A stretch of 6,234 nucleotides of DNA from JAXGPP01 sp964436865 (GCA_964436865.1 CAYTFK010000383.1:1-6234), one strand, 5' to 3'; shown: positions 1 to 5,536, counted from the first letter of the stretch. Numbers and translations: made by a program. Notes: a model not told the origin generated them from the sequence alone.

Positions 1-876
1 CTCAAAGCCCAGTTCCAGGTCCGCCTGCAGCCAGGCAACGTGCCGGGCGAGATCGGAGGAGACGCGGAGCTTGCCCTTGAGGTCCGCGGCCCGTGCCGTC
101 CCGCAGGCGGCGGCCATCCTCTCGGGCGTCTCGATGTTCTGGAGTTGGGTCTGGTCGAGAACGGCGACCGGCCAGTTTTCCGCCGCGGCCTGCCAGGCGC
201 GCTCTTCGTCGGGATCGTAACCGATCATGTCCTGCAGGTACATCGGCTTGCCCTCGCCCCCGCCGCTGCGGAACGCCTCCACAATCCGGCGCATCGTGTT
301 GACGTCGCTGTTCACGGTGAGCAGACCATCCGCCCAGGGAGCGACCCACGCGGCCGTCTCGGGGCTCGTCGCCGCCCCCAGCAACAACGGCGGCTTATCG
401 GGGAGCGAATACACGCGTGCTTCCTCGACGTGGATCTTGCCGCGGTGCGTGACCGTCTCACCGCGCCACAGCGCTCGGATCACCTCGGCGGCTTCCTGCA
501 ACCGGGCCTGCCGCTCCGGCTTGTCCGGCCAGCCCTGCCCGGTGACATGCTCGTTCAGTGCCTGACCGGTTCCCAATGCGAGCCAGAAACGGCCTGGGTA
601 CATTTCTGCGAGCGTGGCGGCCGCCTGCGCGACAACGGCCGGGTGGTAGCGGAACATCGGACAGCAGATCGTCCCCAGCCCCAGACCGGTCGCCTGAAGG
701 GCGGCCCCCAGCCAGGCGAACGAGTAGCCGCTGTGCTCCTGGCTCGGGGTCCAGGGATGAAGGTGATCGGAACACATTCCGCAGCCAAAGCCGGCCTGCT
801 CGGCTTGCCGCATGTGGCGCAATAGAGCGCTGGGGGGGAATATTTCGTGCGAGGCATGGAAACCGATGGCAGCCAC
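1..876 (-). CDS. LLM-class flavin-dependent oxidoreductase, TIGR03885-like (3' end outside window)
   Basis: Luciferase-like monooxygenase-fold enzyme, expected to be a cytoplasmic TIM-barrel oxidoreductase using a flavin cofactor; the substrate is unknown. Only 292 codons are visible, with no stop before the edge. From memory the family is a little over 300 residues, so roughly 25 C-terminal residues are missing. Recognisable blocks are GFHASHEIFPPS (5-16), the SDHLHPW motif (36-42), HPAVVAQAAATLAEMYPGRFWLALGTGQALNEH (78-110), KPERQARLQEAAEVIRALW (119-137), LLLGAATSPETA (164-175) and WADGLLTV (181-188). This pattern fits TIGR03885, described as probably FMN- rather than F420-dependent, but cofactor choice cannot be read here. 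The GTG start is chosen because AGGAG lies 10 bases upstream and an in-frame TGA lies just upstream; a TTG nine codons earlier is the only obvious rival. It follows the GH13 gene by 36 bases and is probably co-transcribed with it. The family call is strong and the physiological role is not known. Confidence 0.88.
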   Translation of the reverse strand, partial: MAAIGFHASHEIFPPSALLRHMRQAEQAGFGCGMCSDHLHPWTPSQEHSGYSFAWLGAALQATGLGLGTICCPMFRYHPAVVAQAAATLAEMYPGRFWLALGTGQALNEHVTGQGWPDKPERQARLQEAAEVIRALWRGETVTHRGKIHVEEARVYSLPDKPPLLLGAATSPETAAWVAPWADGLLTVNSDVNTMRRIVEAFRSGGGEGKPMYLQDMIGYDPDEERAWQAAAENWPVAVLDQTQLQNIETPERMAAACGTARAADLKGKLRVSSDLARHVAWLQADLELGFE

Positions 877-886
877 GATGTTCTTG

Positions 887-891
887 CTCCT
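887..891 (-). promoter_or_regulatory. Ribosome-binding site supporting the GTG start of the LLM gene
   Basis: AGGAG on the minus strand, 10 bases before the GTG at 874-876. It lies in the 36-base gap after the GH13 stop. It favours GTG over the upstream TTG, and reinitiation within a two-gene transcript is likely. Confidence 0.6.
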
Positions 892-912
892 GTCTGTTGG
901 CAATTCTCAGCC

Positions 913-2583
913 TCAGGCCGGCTTTTCCAGTTCGGCCCGCGCGAGGGCGTTGTCGGCCGAGCCGACTCGGAACCAGTGGTGGCCGTACGCCTCCAGGGCA
1001 AGCTCGTGCGCGCCCGACTCGCCCGCCCGGCTTTCGCGGTTGGCGAATACGTCGGCCAGCCGTTCCCCGCCGGGCACATCCACTCGCAGTTTCACCTTCC
1101 GCGGTTCCGCGGCGAAATTGTGGATGGTCACGAGCGATGTATCGCGCCAGTCGTAGCGAAGTGCGAGGACCTCCGCCGCGCCGGCAGGCAGGATCGCGAG
1201 CTTTCCCCAACTGATCTCCGGGCACTCCTTGCGGGCGCGGATCATCCGCTCCATCCAGTTGAGCAGCGATTTTTCGTCGCGGCGCTGATCGGCCGCATTG
1301 AGCTTGCGGTAGCCGTACTCGTCGTCGTCGATGACGGGCCGCACGGTCTTCTCGGCGTTTGAGAAGCCGCCGTGCTTTTCAGCCGACCATTGCATCGGCG
1401 TGCGGGCGCATTCGCGCTCCGGCAGCGAGAGGTCGTCGCCGATGCCGATCTCGTCGCCGTACTGAATCATCGGCGTGCCCGGCAGTGAGAACAGCAGGCT
1501 GTGTGCCAGTTCCAGGCGGCGGCGGTCGTTGCCGAGCATGGGCGTGAGCCGGCGGCGGATGCCGCGATCGTAGAGCTGCATGTTCTTCTCCGGGCCGAAC
1601 GCCGCGAAGACACGCTCGCGCTGCCCGTCGGTGAGCCGGCCGAGGTCGAGTTCGTCGTGGCTGCGAAGGAACTGCACCCACTGGGCGGCGTGCGGATGCG
1701 GGGCGGTCTGCTCCAGGGCCCAGCGCAGCGGCCCCGTGTCGCCGGTGGCCAGGGTATAGAACAGCCGTTGGTTGACCGGGAAGTTGAGCATCATCTGCAG
1801 GTGATCGCCCTGCGCGCCGAAGTACTTCAGACTCTCATCCGGCGGCACGTTGGCTTCGGCCAGCAGGATGGCGTCGCCGCGCCGCCACTGGAGGAAGTCG
1901 CGCATCTCGTGGAGCAGCGAGTAATCCTTGACCGGCTCGACATTCGCCCCCTTCCGCTCGATCATGAACGGCACCGCGTCGAGGCGGAAGCCGGAGACGC
2001 CCAGTTCCAGCCAGAAGCCCATGATCCGCTGGATTTCGTGGCGCACGGCCCGGTTGTGGGTATTGAGATCCGCCTGATGCTCGTAAAAGCGATGGAAGTA
2101 ATACTTGCGCGCCTGGCGGTCGTAGGTCCAGGTGGTCTTCTGCACGCCGGGGAAGACCATGCCCTGGTCGTGGTTCTCGGGCCGCTCGTCGGCCCAGATG
2201 TACCAATCGAAATAGGGCGACTCCGGTCCGCGGCGGGCCGATTGGAACCAGGGGTGGTCGGTCGAGGTGTGGTTGACCACCAGGTCCACCACGATGCGCA
2301 CACCCAACGCCCGGGCGTGATTCATGAACTCGACGAAGTCGCCGAGCGAGCCATGCTTCTCGTGGACGCTGTAGTAATTGACGACGTCATAGCCGTTGTC
2401 GCGATTGGGCGAGTCGTAGAATGGCTGGAGCCACACGCAGTTGACGCCGAGGCCCGCCAGGTACTCGAGGCGGCGGCTCAAGCCTTCGAAATCGCCCACG
2501 CCGTCGCCGTTGGCGTCGAGGTACTTCTCGACGTCCAGGCAGTAGATGATCGCGTTCTTGTACCAGAGGTCCTCGATCGCCAT
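913..2583 (-). CDS. GH13 alpha-amylase-family enzyme, trehalose synthase/alpha-glucosidase type
   Basis: Complete 556-residue glycoside hydrolase family 13 protein with no signal peptide, so probably cytoplasmic. All conserved GH13 regions are present: region I DLVVNH (D100, N104, H105), region II GFRLDA (R200 and nucleophile D202), region III AEAN (acid/base E243) and region IV RSHDE (H309, transition-state stabiliser D310). A calcium-site motif DANGDG lies at 23-28. Domain B occupies roughly 106-195 and contains QADLN (170-174), where trehalose synthases and alpha-glucosidases usually have QPDLN. GTPMIQYGDEIG (369-380) and RTPMQWS (394-400) are typical of trehalose synthase/oligo-1,6-glucosidase relatives. 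A C-terminal beta-sandwich covers about 470-543. Likely activity is retaining alpha-glucoside hydrolysis or transglycosylation, such as maltose-trehalose interconversion; the sequence cannot decide between them. The ATG at 2583 is preferred over one at 2664 because it follows AGGAGG at 8 bases and begins MAIEDLWYKNAIIY, where family homology starts. It is the first gene of a pair with the LLM oxidoreductase. Confidence 0.93.
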   Translation of the reverse strand: MAIEDLWYKNAIIYCLDVEKYLDANGDGVGDFEGLSRRLEYLAGLGVNCVWLQPFYDSPNRDNGYDVVNYYSVHEKHGSLGDFVEFMNHARALGVRIVVDLVVNHTSTDHPWFQSARRGPESPYFDWYIWADERPENHDQGMVFPGVQKTTWTYDRQARKYYFHRFYEHQADLNTHNRAVRHEIQRIMGFWLELGVSGFRLDAVPFMIERKGANVEPVKDYSLLHEMRDFLQWRRGDAILLAEANVPPDESLKYFGAQGDHLQMMLNFPVNQRLFYTLATGDTGPLRWALEQTAPHPHAAQWVQFLRSHDELDLGRLTDGQRERVFAAFGPEKNMQLYDRGIRRRLTPMLGNDRRRLELAHSLLFSLPGTPMIQYGDEIGIGDDLSLPERECARTPMQWSAEKHGGFSNAEKTVRPVIDDDEYGYRKLNAADQRRDEKSLLNWMERMIRARKECPEISWGKLAILPAGAAEVLALRYDWRDTSLVTIHNFAAEPRKVKLRVDVPGGERLADVFANRESRAGESGAHELALEAYGHHWFRVGSADNALARAELEKPA

Positions 2584-2591
2584 GCGGTTCG

Positions 2592-2597
2592 CCTCCT
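2592..2597 (-). promoter_or_regulatory. Strong ribosome-binding site deciding the GH13 start
   Basis: AGGAGG on the minus strand, 8 bases before the ATG at 2581-2583. It is a near-perfect Shine-Dalgarno sequence and places the start 27 codons inside the longest open frame. Confidence 0.8.
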
Positions 2598-2623
2598 CGA
2601 TGTGTGCCAGGCAGCGTCCGGAT

Positions 2624-2639
2624 CCTGGGGACGCCCAGG
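2624..2639 (-). other. GC-rich hairpin in the GH13 leader
   Basis: A perfect 6-bp inverted repeat, CCTGGG-CGTC-CCCAGG on the minus strand, with a four-base loop. It lies about 40 bases before the start codon and about 26 bases upstream of the ribosome-binding site. If the sigma-54 promoter is used, the hairpin sits near the 5' end of a leader of about 66 bases and could stabilise the mRNA. No anti-Shine-Dalgarno pairing was evident. Confidence 0.4.
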
Positions 2640-2659
2640 TTGCTGAGTCGGCGGTATGT

Positions 2660-2676
2660 TGCATTTTTCGTGCCAG
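2660..2676 (-). promoter_or_regulatory. Candidate sigma-54 (RpoN) promoter for the GH13-LLM operon
   Basis: The minus strand reads CTGGCACGAAAAATGCA. Against the sigma-54 consensus YTGGCACGrNNNTTGCw, every specified base matches except the first T of the -12 element (ATGC for TTGC). The invariant GG (2673-2674) and GC (2661-2662) are separated by exactly 10 bases, as sigma-54 requires. The predicted transcription start is near 2649, giving a leader of about 66 bases before the GH13 ATG. The alternative ATG at 2664 overlaps the -12 element, which further argues against it. Sigma-54 promoters need an enhancer-binding ATPase; a candidate binding palindrome lies upstream at 2806-2824. Confidence 0.55.
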
Positions 2677-2805
2677 GCGATGGGACGTGAGTGGGGAGCA
2701 TGCCCCCCGCTGATGCGAAACAATATGCGAGGGTGTTTCGGTTGACTTGGGCGAGAGGCGTGGCAGTAAGTGGTTGGCATGAAGGGGTTTCGCACCTATG
2801 GCGTG

Positions 2806-2824
2806 GACGTAAGTTTTCTACGTC
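2806..2824. promoter_or_regulatory. Inverted repeat GACGTA-N7-TACGTC, possible activator-binding site
   Basis: A perfect 6-bp inverted repeat with a 7-base spacer (AGTTTTC on the plus strand). Its centre lies about 165 bases upstream of the predicted sigma-54 start, within the usual range for enhancer-binding proteins. Half-sites about 13 bases apart centre to centre would suit a dimer. It could also form a hairpin; on the plus strand TTTT follows, but the stem is short and no plus-strand gene ends here, so a terminator is less likely. Confidence 0.35.
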
Positions 2825-2852
2825 TTTTGGGTCGCGTGTTGAAGTTCCCAGA

Positions 2853-2882
2853 GGGGTGAGGGGATTGGGGGGCTTGATGGGG
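2853..2882 (+). other. G-quadruplex motif upstream of the GH13 promoter
   Basis: Four runs of at least four G on the plus strand at 2853-2856, 2860-2863, 2867-2872 and 2879-2882, with loops TGA, ATT and CTTGAT. This meets the strict G-quadruplex pattern (four G-runs, loops of 1-7) and would allow four tetrads. The G-rich strand is the template strand for the left-hand operon, and the complement is C-rich. It lies about 205-235 bases upstream of the predicted sigma-54 start. Confidence 0.55.
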
Positions 2883-3148
2883 AAAGAAAAACGTGGGGTG
2901 TAAAGAACGGAAGACATGGACTGGAAGCCAATGGCATGGGCCTGAAGTTGGTGGTGCGGCAAGGAGGGAAGCATGGGTAAGTTCTCGGGGGTGGTGTAAT
3001 CGTGCAGGTAGTATGTGAGCGGGGCCGCGGCGAGGCGGCATGATTTCGGTGACGAATTGGCGCAAATGCGCACACGCGAACGGCGATGCGCCGATCGGTC
3101 GTGGTTTACGTGCTCCCGGGTCCACGGCAGGATCGGTGGAGCGGATAT

Positions 3149-3178
3149 AGTATACGCACGTACATGGCCACATGTCAA
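3149..3178 (-). promoter_or_regulatory. Candidate sigma-70-type promoter
   Basis: On the minus strand a perfect -35 TTGACA (3173-3178) and a -10 TATACT (3149-3154, one mismatch to TATAAT) are separated by 18 bases. Transcription would start near 3141 and reach the GH13 ATG after a leader of about 560 bases. It would therefore be either a distal promoter for the operon or the promoter of a small untranslated RNA. It lies directly after the terminator-like hairpin at 3184-3205. Confidence 0.4.
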
Positions 3179-3183
3179 TGGGA

Positions 3184-3205
3184 AAAGCGGTCGGATTTCC
3201 GCTTT
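3184..3205 (-). terminator. Possible weak terminator after the delta-60/Calx-beta gene
   Basis: A perfect 7-bp inverted repeat, AAAGCGG and CCGCTTT, around an 8-base loop. On the minus strand the stem ends CCGCTTTT, but three of the four Ts belong to the stem and CCC follows, so the T-tract is poor. It lies about 210 bases after the stop of the surface-protein gene and just before a TTGACA promoter element, a sensible place for a terminator. Confidence 0.3.
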
Positions 3206-3368
3206 CAGCACGCCGACAAGGAGACAGGCAGGACGCTCGAGTCGCTCGGCCTCGTGCTGCCGCTGCAGGAATGCAGAAGCCGATGTCCAGTTCGCCGAGA
3301 CTCGTGACAAGCCTCGCGGATGCGGATTCTTGGTATGCCCTTTCGCCCCAACCGGCCCCCGCGCCTGA

Positions 3369-3380
3369 GCGGTATACCGC
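3369..3380. promoter_or_regulatory. 12-bp perfect palindrome after the surface-protein gene
   Basis: GCGGTATACCGC is identical on both strands and lies 35 bases beyond the stop codon of the delta-60/Calx-beta gene. With no loop it would work as a protein-binding site rather than a terminator. No partner gene is evident and it may be chance. Confidence 0.2.
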
Positions 3381-3415
3381 ACGTGAGCGCGAGAAGCCAA
3401 TCGACCGGGCACAGG

Positions 3416-5266
3416 CTACTTGAGCATCATCAGCGCCAACTCGTCGGTGACCCGGGCGGCCAGCGAATCGGGCTCCCTGGCCTTGTTCAAGCTCAACTCG
3501 AAGAAGTAGAGATCGGTTGCGGAAAGCGCGACGGGCACCGACTTGGGCGGCTTGCCGTCGTCGTTGAGGATCGTTCCGACGCCCGGGCCGCCGGCAATGA
3601 CGGCTCCTTCGGCACCCACGAGCGTCACGTAGAAGGTCTCGTTCTGCTCCTTCGCGGTGTCGCCCTTAACCAGGACCGTAACCGTCTGGCTCACCGCCCC
3701 TGGGAGAAACACTAGCTGCCCGGAAGCAGGCGACTCGTAGTCGCTGCCCGCGGTGGCGGTGCCGCCAGACACGGAGTAATCGACGGTCACCGGAAGAGCC
3801 TTCGCGGACGACAGCGTAACCTGAAAATCGAATTGCTTGACACCGCTGTTGCCCTCCGACATCGAGACGCTATTGATCGAGGCCGACGGCGGATCCGGAC
3901 CGAAGGTAGGATCAAGCTGGCCGTCGTTTGTGTATCGGGCCAGGGCGAGGACGCGTGCCGAAGTGATGGTGGCCCAGCCGGCAGCGACGATCTTGTCACC
4001 TTGCAGGAGTACCGAACGGGCTCCGCCACTTTCACCGATCGGCGTAACCACGAGTCCGCCATCGCCAAAACCGCCATCCAGAACACCGCCGGAAGTGTAG
4101 CGGGCCAATGCGAGCTGGTCGTTCCTTCTGCCCGCGACGATGATCATGTCGTCATCGGGATCGCCCACATCGCCGGGCTGAATCGCTACGCTGTAGGCAT
4201 CGACGGGGCCGTCTCCTACGATGCCCGTCGCGCTAAACGCCAGATCGGGCGTTCCATCGCTGTGGAAACGGGCGACGAACTCGTTCCCCGCCACGATGAT
4301 GCGGTTCGAGGCGTCGACCGCCACGGCATTGGCGACGCGGCTGGCGTCAACCCCAGTCACCACCACGGTACCATCGCCAGCAAAACTCGCATCCAGGTCG
4401 CCCGCCTGGAAGCCCGCACCGCTGGTGAGATGGTAGCAGGCCAGGGCGATATCGGTCCTGCCCGTGCCGACGTCGTACGTGTCGCCCACGACGACGATTC
4501 TGTCTCCAGGCAGGAACGCCATTGCTCGGGGGTGATCCCAGGCAAAGCCATCGGCGGGCGGCTCGACAATTCCACTGCTGCCGAACCCGGTATCCAGCGA
4601 TCCCGTTGTCGTGTAACGAGCCAGGTGGAAGCCGCTGCCGGCGGCGACGATCTTCCCGTCCGCCTGCACGAGCGCCGCATTGAGCGACTCTCTCGTGCCC
4701 AGGTCGGTCTGGGCCGTCCCCGGGGTGTCCTTTCGGCTGCCGCGAAACTCCGCGTCCAGCGTCCCCGAGTCGTTGAAGCGAGCGACAAGGAAGTTCGGCG
4801 CCGTCTCGCGCGGCCGGCTGCCGTAGCCGGCCACCACGAACTGCCCCTCCCCGTACGGCGCAACGGCGCGAGCACATTCACCGCCGGAAATCGGCACGGT
4901 AACCAGCCCTCCGCTGAAGGTCGGATCCAATCCGCCATTGCTGTCATAGCGGGCCAATACGATGTCTTCGATGCTGGACCAGTAGTCGAAGATGTCCTCG
5001 ACAGGCTGTAACCATCCCATGGGAGGAAACACCTTGCCCGCAACCACGATCTTGTCGCCCGCAAGGTAACTTGCACAGCCCTCAGCCCAAGTCCCGCTGC
5101 CAGCCGAGGTCGTGACGATGCCATACGAAAGCATCATGCGATTCTCGAGCGGTTCGAAGCGGGAACGCCGGAAGGCCCGGCTCTGGGCGGCGGGCCGTTG
5201 AGGGCGCCTGGCCCCGCGGGCGACCCGGGTTGAGCCGGCGGATGAAGCAGCGTGTGTCCAGAACAT
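3416..5266 (-). CDS. LEPR-XLL-type surface protein with delta-60 beta-propeller and Calx-beta domain
   Basis: Complete 616-residue protein, probably exported or cell-surface; function unknown. An arginine-rich N-terminus (residues 14-36) leads to FEPLENRMMLS (37-47), a variant of the planctomycete LEPR-XLL motif; there is no classical hydrophobic signal peptide. Residues 72-456 hold seven delta-60 repeats (TIGR02608; Pfam DUF5122 beta-propeller), each with a KIVVAG-like strand and an LARYxxxGxLDxxFG signature; seven copies suggest one seven-bladed propeller. Residues 462-570 form a Calx-beta domain, a calcium-associated beta-sandwich, with SEGNSG (470-475), GTATAGSDY (502-510), NETFYVTL (542-549) and GVGTILNDD (562-570). 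The tail (576-616) contains a possible amphipathic helix and has no PEP-CTERM, dockerin or LPXTG signal. The ATG follows GAGGAG at 8 bases. The HAF-repeat gene lies upstream in the same orientation. Adhesion or extracellular matrix is a guess from architecture; domain calls are confident. Confidence 0.92.
   Translation of the reverse strand: MFWTHAASSAGSTRVARGARRPQRPAAQSRAFRRSRFEPLENRMMLSYGIVTTSAGSGTWAEGCASYLAGDKIVVAGKVFPPMGWLQPVEDIFDYWSSIEDIVLARYDSNGGLDPTFSGGLVTVPISGGECARAVAPYGEGQFVVAGYGSRPRETAPNFLVARFNDSGTLDAEFRGSRKDTPGTAQTDLGTRESLNAALVQADGKIVAAGSGFHLARYTTTGSLDTGFGSSGIVEPPADGFAWDHPRAMAFLPGDRIVVVGDTYDVGTGRTDIALACYHLTSGAGFQAGDLDASFAGDGTVVVTGVDASRVANAVAVDASNRIIVAGNEFVARFHSDGTPDLAFSATGIVGDGPVDAYSVAIQPGDVGDPDDDMIIVAGRRNDQLALARYTSGGVLDGGFGDGGLVVTPIGESGGARSVLLQGDKIVAAGWATITSARVLALARYTNDGQLDPTFGPDPPSASINSVSMSEGNSGVKQFDFQVTLSSAKALPVTVDYSVSGGTATAGSDYESPASGQLVFLPGAVSQTVTVLVKGDTAKEQNETFYVTLVGAEGAVIAGGPGVGTILNDDGKPPKSVPVALSATDLYFFELSLNKAREPDSLAARVTDELALMMLK
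3899..5053 (-). repeat. Seven delta-60 protein repeats within the surface-protein gene
   Basis: LARY/VARF-type signature segments begin at residues 104, 161, 215, 275, 331, 387 and 442, so the period is 54-60 residues. The matching KIVVAG-like strands lie at 72, 142, 205, 256, 322, 374 and 425. Copy 4 is the most divergent (LACYHLTSGAG, with an insertion before LDASF). DNA identity between copies is low by eye, so the array looks old rather than recently amplified. Confidence 0.8.
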
Positions 5267-5274
5267 GAGAGGTG

Positions 5275-5280
5275 CTCCTC
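5275..5280 (-). promoter_or_regulatory. Ribosome-binding site of the surface-protein gene
   Basis: GAGGAG on the minus strand, 8 bases before the ATG at 5264-5266. It overlaps a small possible hairpin, GAGG-AGCA-CCTC (5269-5280), which could partly mask it, though a 4-bp stem is marginal. Confidence 0.65.
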
Positions 5281-5325
5281 GTGGTTACCGGTAAGGATTG
5301 ACGAAAGAATGACTGCCGCATTATT

Positions 5326-5370
5326 GCCGTTCGTTCCGCAGAAGAACGCGGCTTTCGCGGAGCGAAAGGC
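5326..5370. repeat. Planctomycete-type dispersed inverted repeat
   Basis: The core is a perfect 7-bp inverted repeat, CTTTCGC-GGA-GCGAAAG (5352-5368). A wider imperfect repeat pairs 5326-5340 with 5356-5370, matching 12 of 15 positions across a 15-base spacer. The minus-strand translation reads YCRLSLRESR, a spurious peptide I recall from many planctomycete intergenic regions. Only one copy is in this window, so dispersal is from memory. Its place between two co-oriented genes would suit a REP-like RNA hairpin that ends or stabilises the upstream transcript. Confidence 0.5.
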
Positions 5371-5452
5371 GACAGTAATTGTCTCGCCGCTGGTAAATGT
5401 CCGCCCTGCTTTTCATACCGCCCCCGACGAAGGTTGCCCTCAACTGTTCCGC

Positions 5453-5466
5453 ACTGTCGTTACAGT
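5453..5466. promoter_or_regulatory. Short inverted repeat ACTGT-CGTT-ACAGT
   Basis: A perfect 5-bp inverted repeat with a four-base spacer in the 270-base gap between the HAF-repeat and delta-60 genes. It could be an operator or a small hairpin. No good sigma-70 or sigma-54 promoter was found in this gap. Confidence 0.2.
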
Positions 5467-5536
5467 CTCGCCCTCCGGCCGCACCGGTGGCCGATCCGCC
5501 AAGGCAAAGCTTCTCTGATGACTCCGCCGCCATCAC

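Larger units (their letters stand above)
2584..3415. other. Long gene-free region upstream of the GH13-LLM operon
   Basis: No recognisable protein or RNA gene. Several open frames cross it on both strands, but their translations are low-complexity or arginine-, proline- and serine-rich, match no family I know and lack convincing ribosome-binding sites. From about 2690 to 3010 the plus strand is conspicuously rich in G over C, unlike the flanking coding DNA. The region holds the sigma-54-like promoter, the inverted repeat, the quadruplex motif, a sigma-70-like promoter, a terminator-like hairpin and small palindromes, including GCGCA-AA-TGCGC at 3060-3071 and CTGCA-GGAA-TGCAG at 3263-3276. Confidence 0.6.

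Noticed and set aside
40..825. 261-residue plus-strand frame opposite the LLM gene
   Set aside because: Antisense shadow in high-GC DNA; the minus-strand reading matches a known family throughout.
458..1225. 255-residue minus-strand frame over the GH13-LLM junction
   Set aside because: Arginine- and glycine-rich out-of-frame reading of two well-recognised genes.
2604..2612. Second TGGCAC-containing site closer to the GH13 start
   Set aside because: It repeats the 9 bases GTGCCAGGC of the sigma-54 site, but no GC follows at the required 10-base spacing and it is too close to the ribosome-binding site.
1501..2646. 381-residue plus-strand frame opposite the GH13 gene
   Set aside because: Valine- and histidine-rich antisense shadow of a gene with intact catalytic motifs.
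2584..2664. GH13 start at the upstream ATG (2664), adding 27 residues
   Set aside because: The extra residues match nothing in the family, the ATG lies inside the sigma-54-like -12 element, and the ATG at 2583 has an excellent ribosome-binding site at ideal spacing.
3015..3368. 117-residue plus-strand frame in the gene-free region
   Set aside because: Arginine- and cysteine-rich, with no recognisable domain and no convincing ribosome-binding site; it crosses the minus-strand promoter and hairpin.
2387..3412. 341-residue minus-strand open frame spanning the gene-free region
   Set aside because: It overlaps the GH13 start in another frame, has a low-complexity composition driven by the C-rich strand, and resembles no known family.
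3833..5011. 392-residue plus-strand frame opposite the delta-60 gene
   Set aside because: Antisense shadow; its apparent periodicity reflects the delta-60 repeats on the other strand.
5252..5536. Small open frames (88 and 71 residues) in the gap, including a CRLSLRESR peptide
   Set aside because: They read through the planctomycete-type intergenic palindrome; such peptides are typical spurious annotations.
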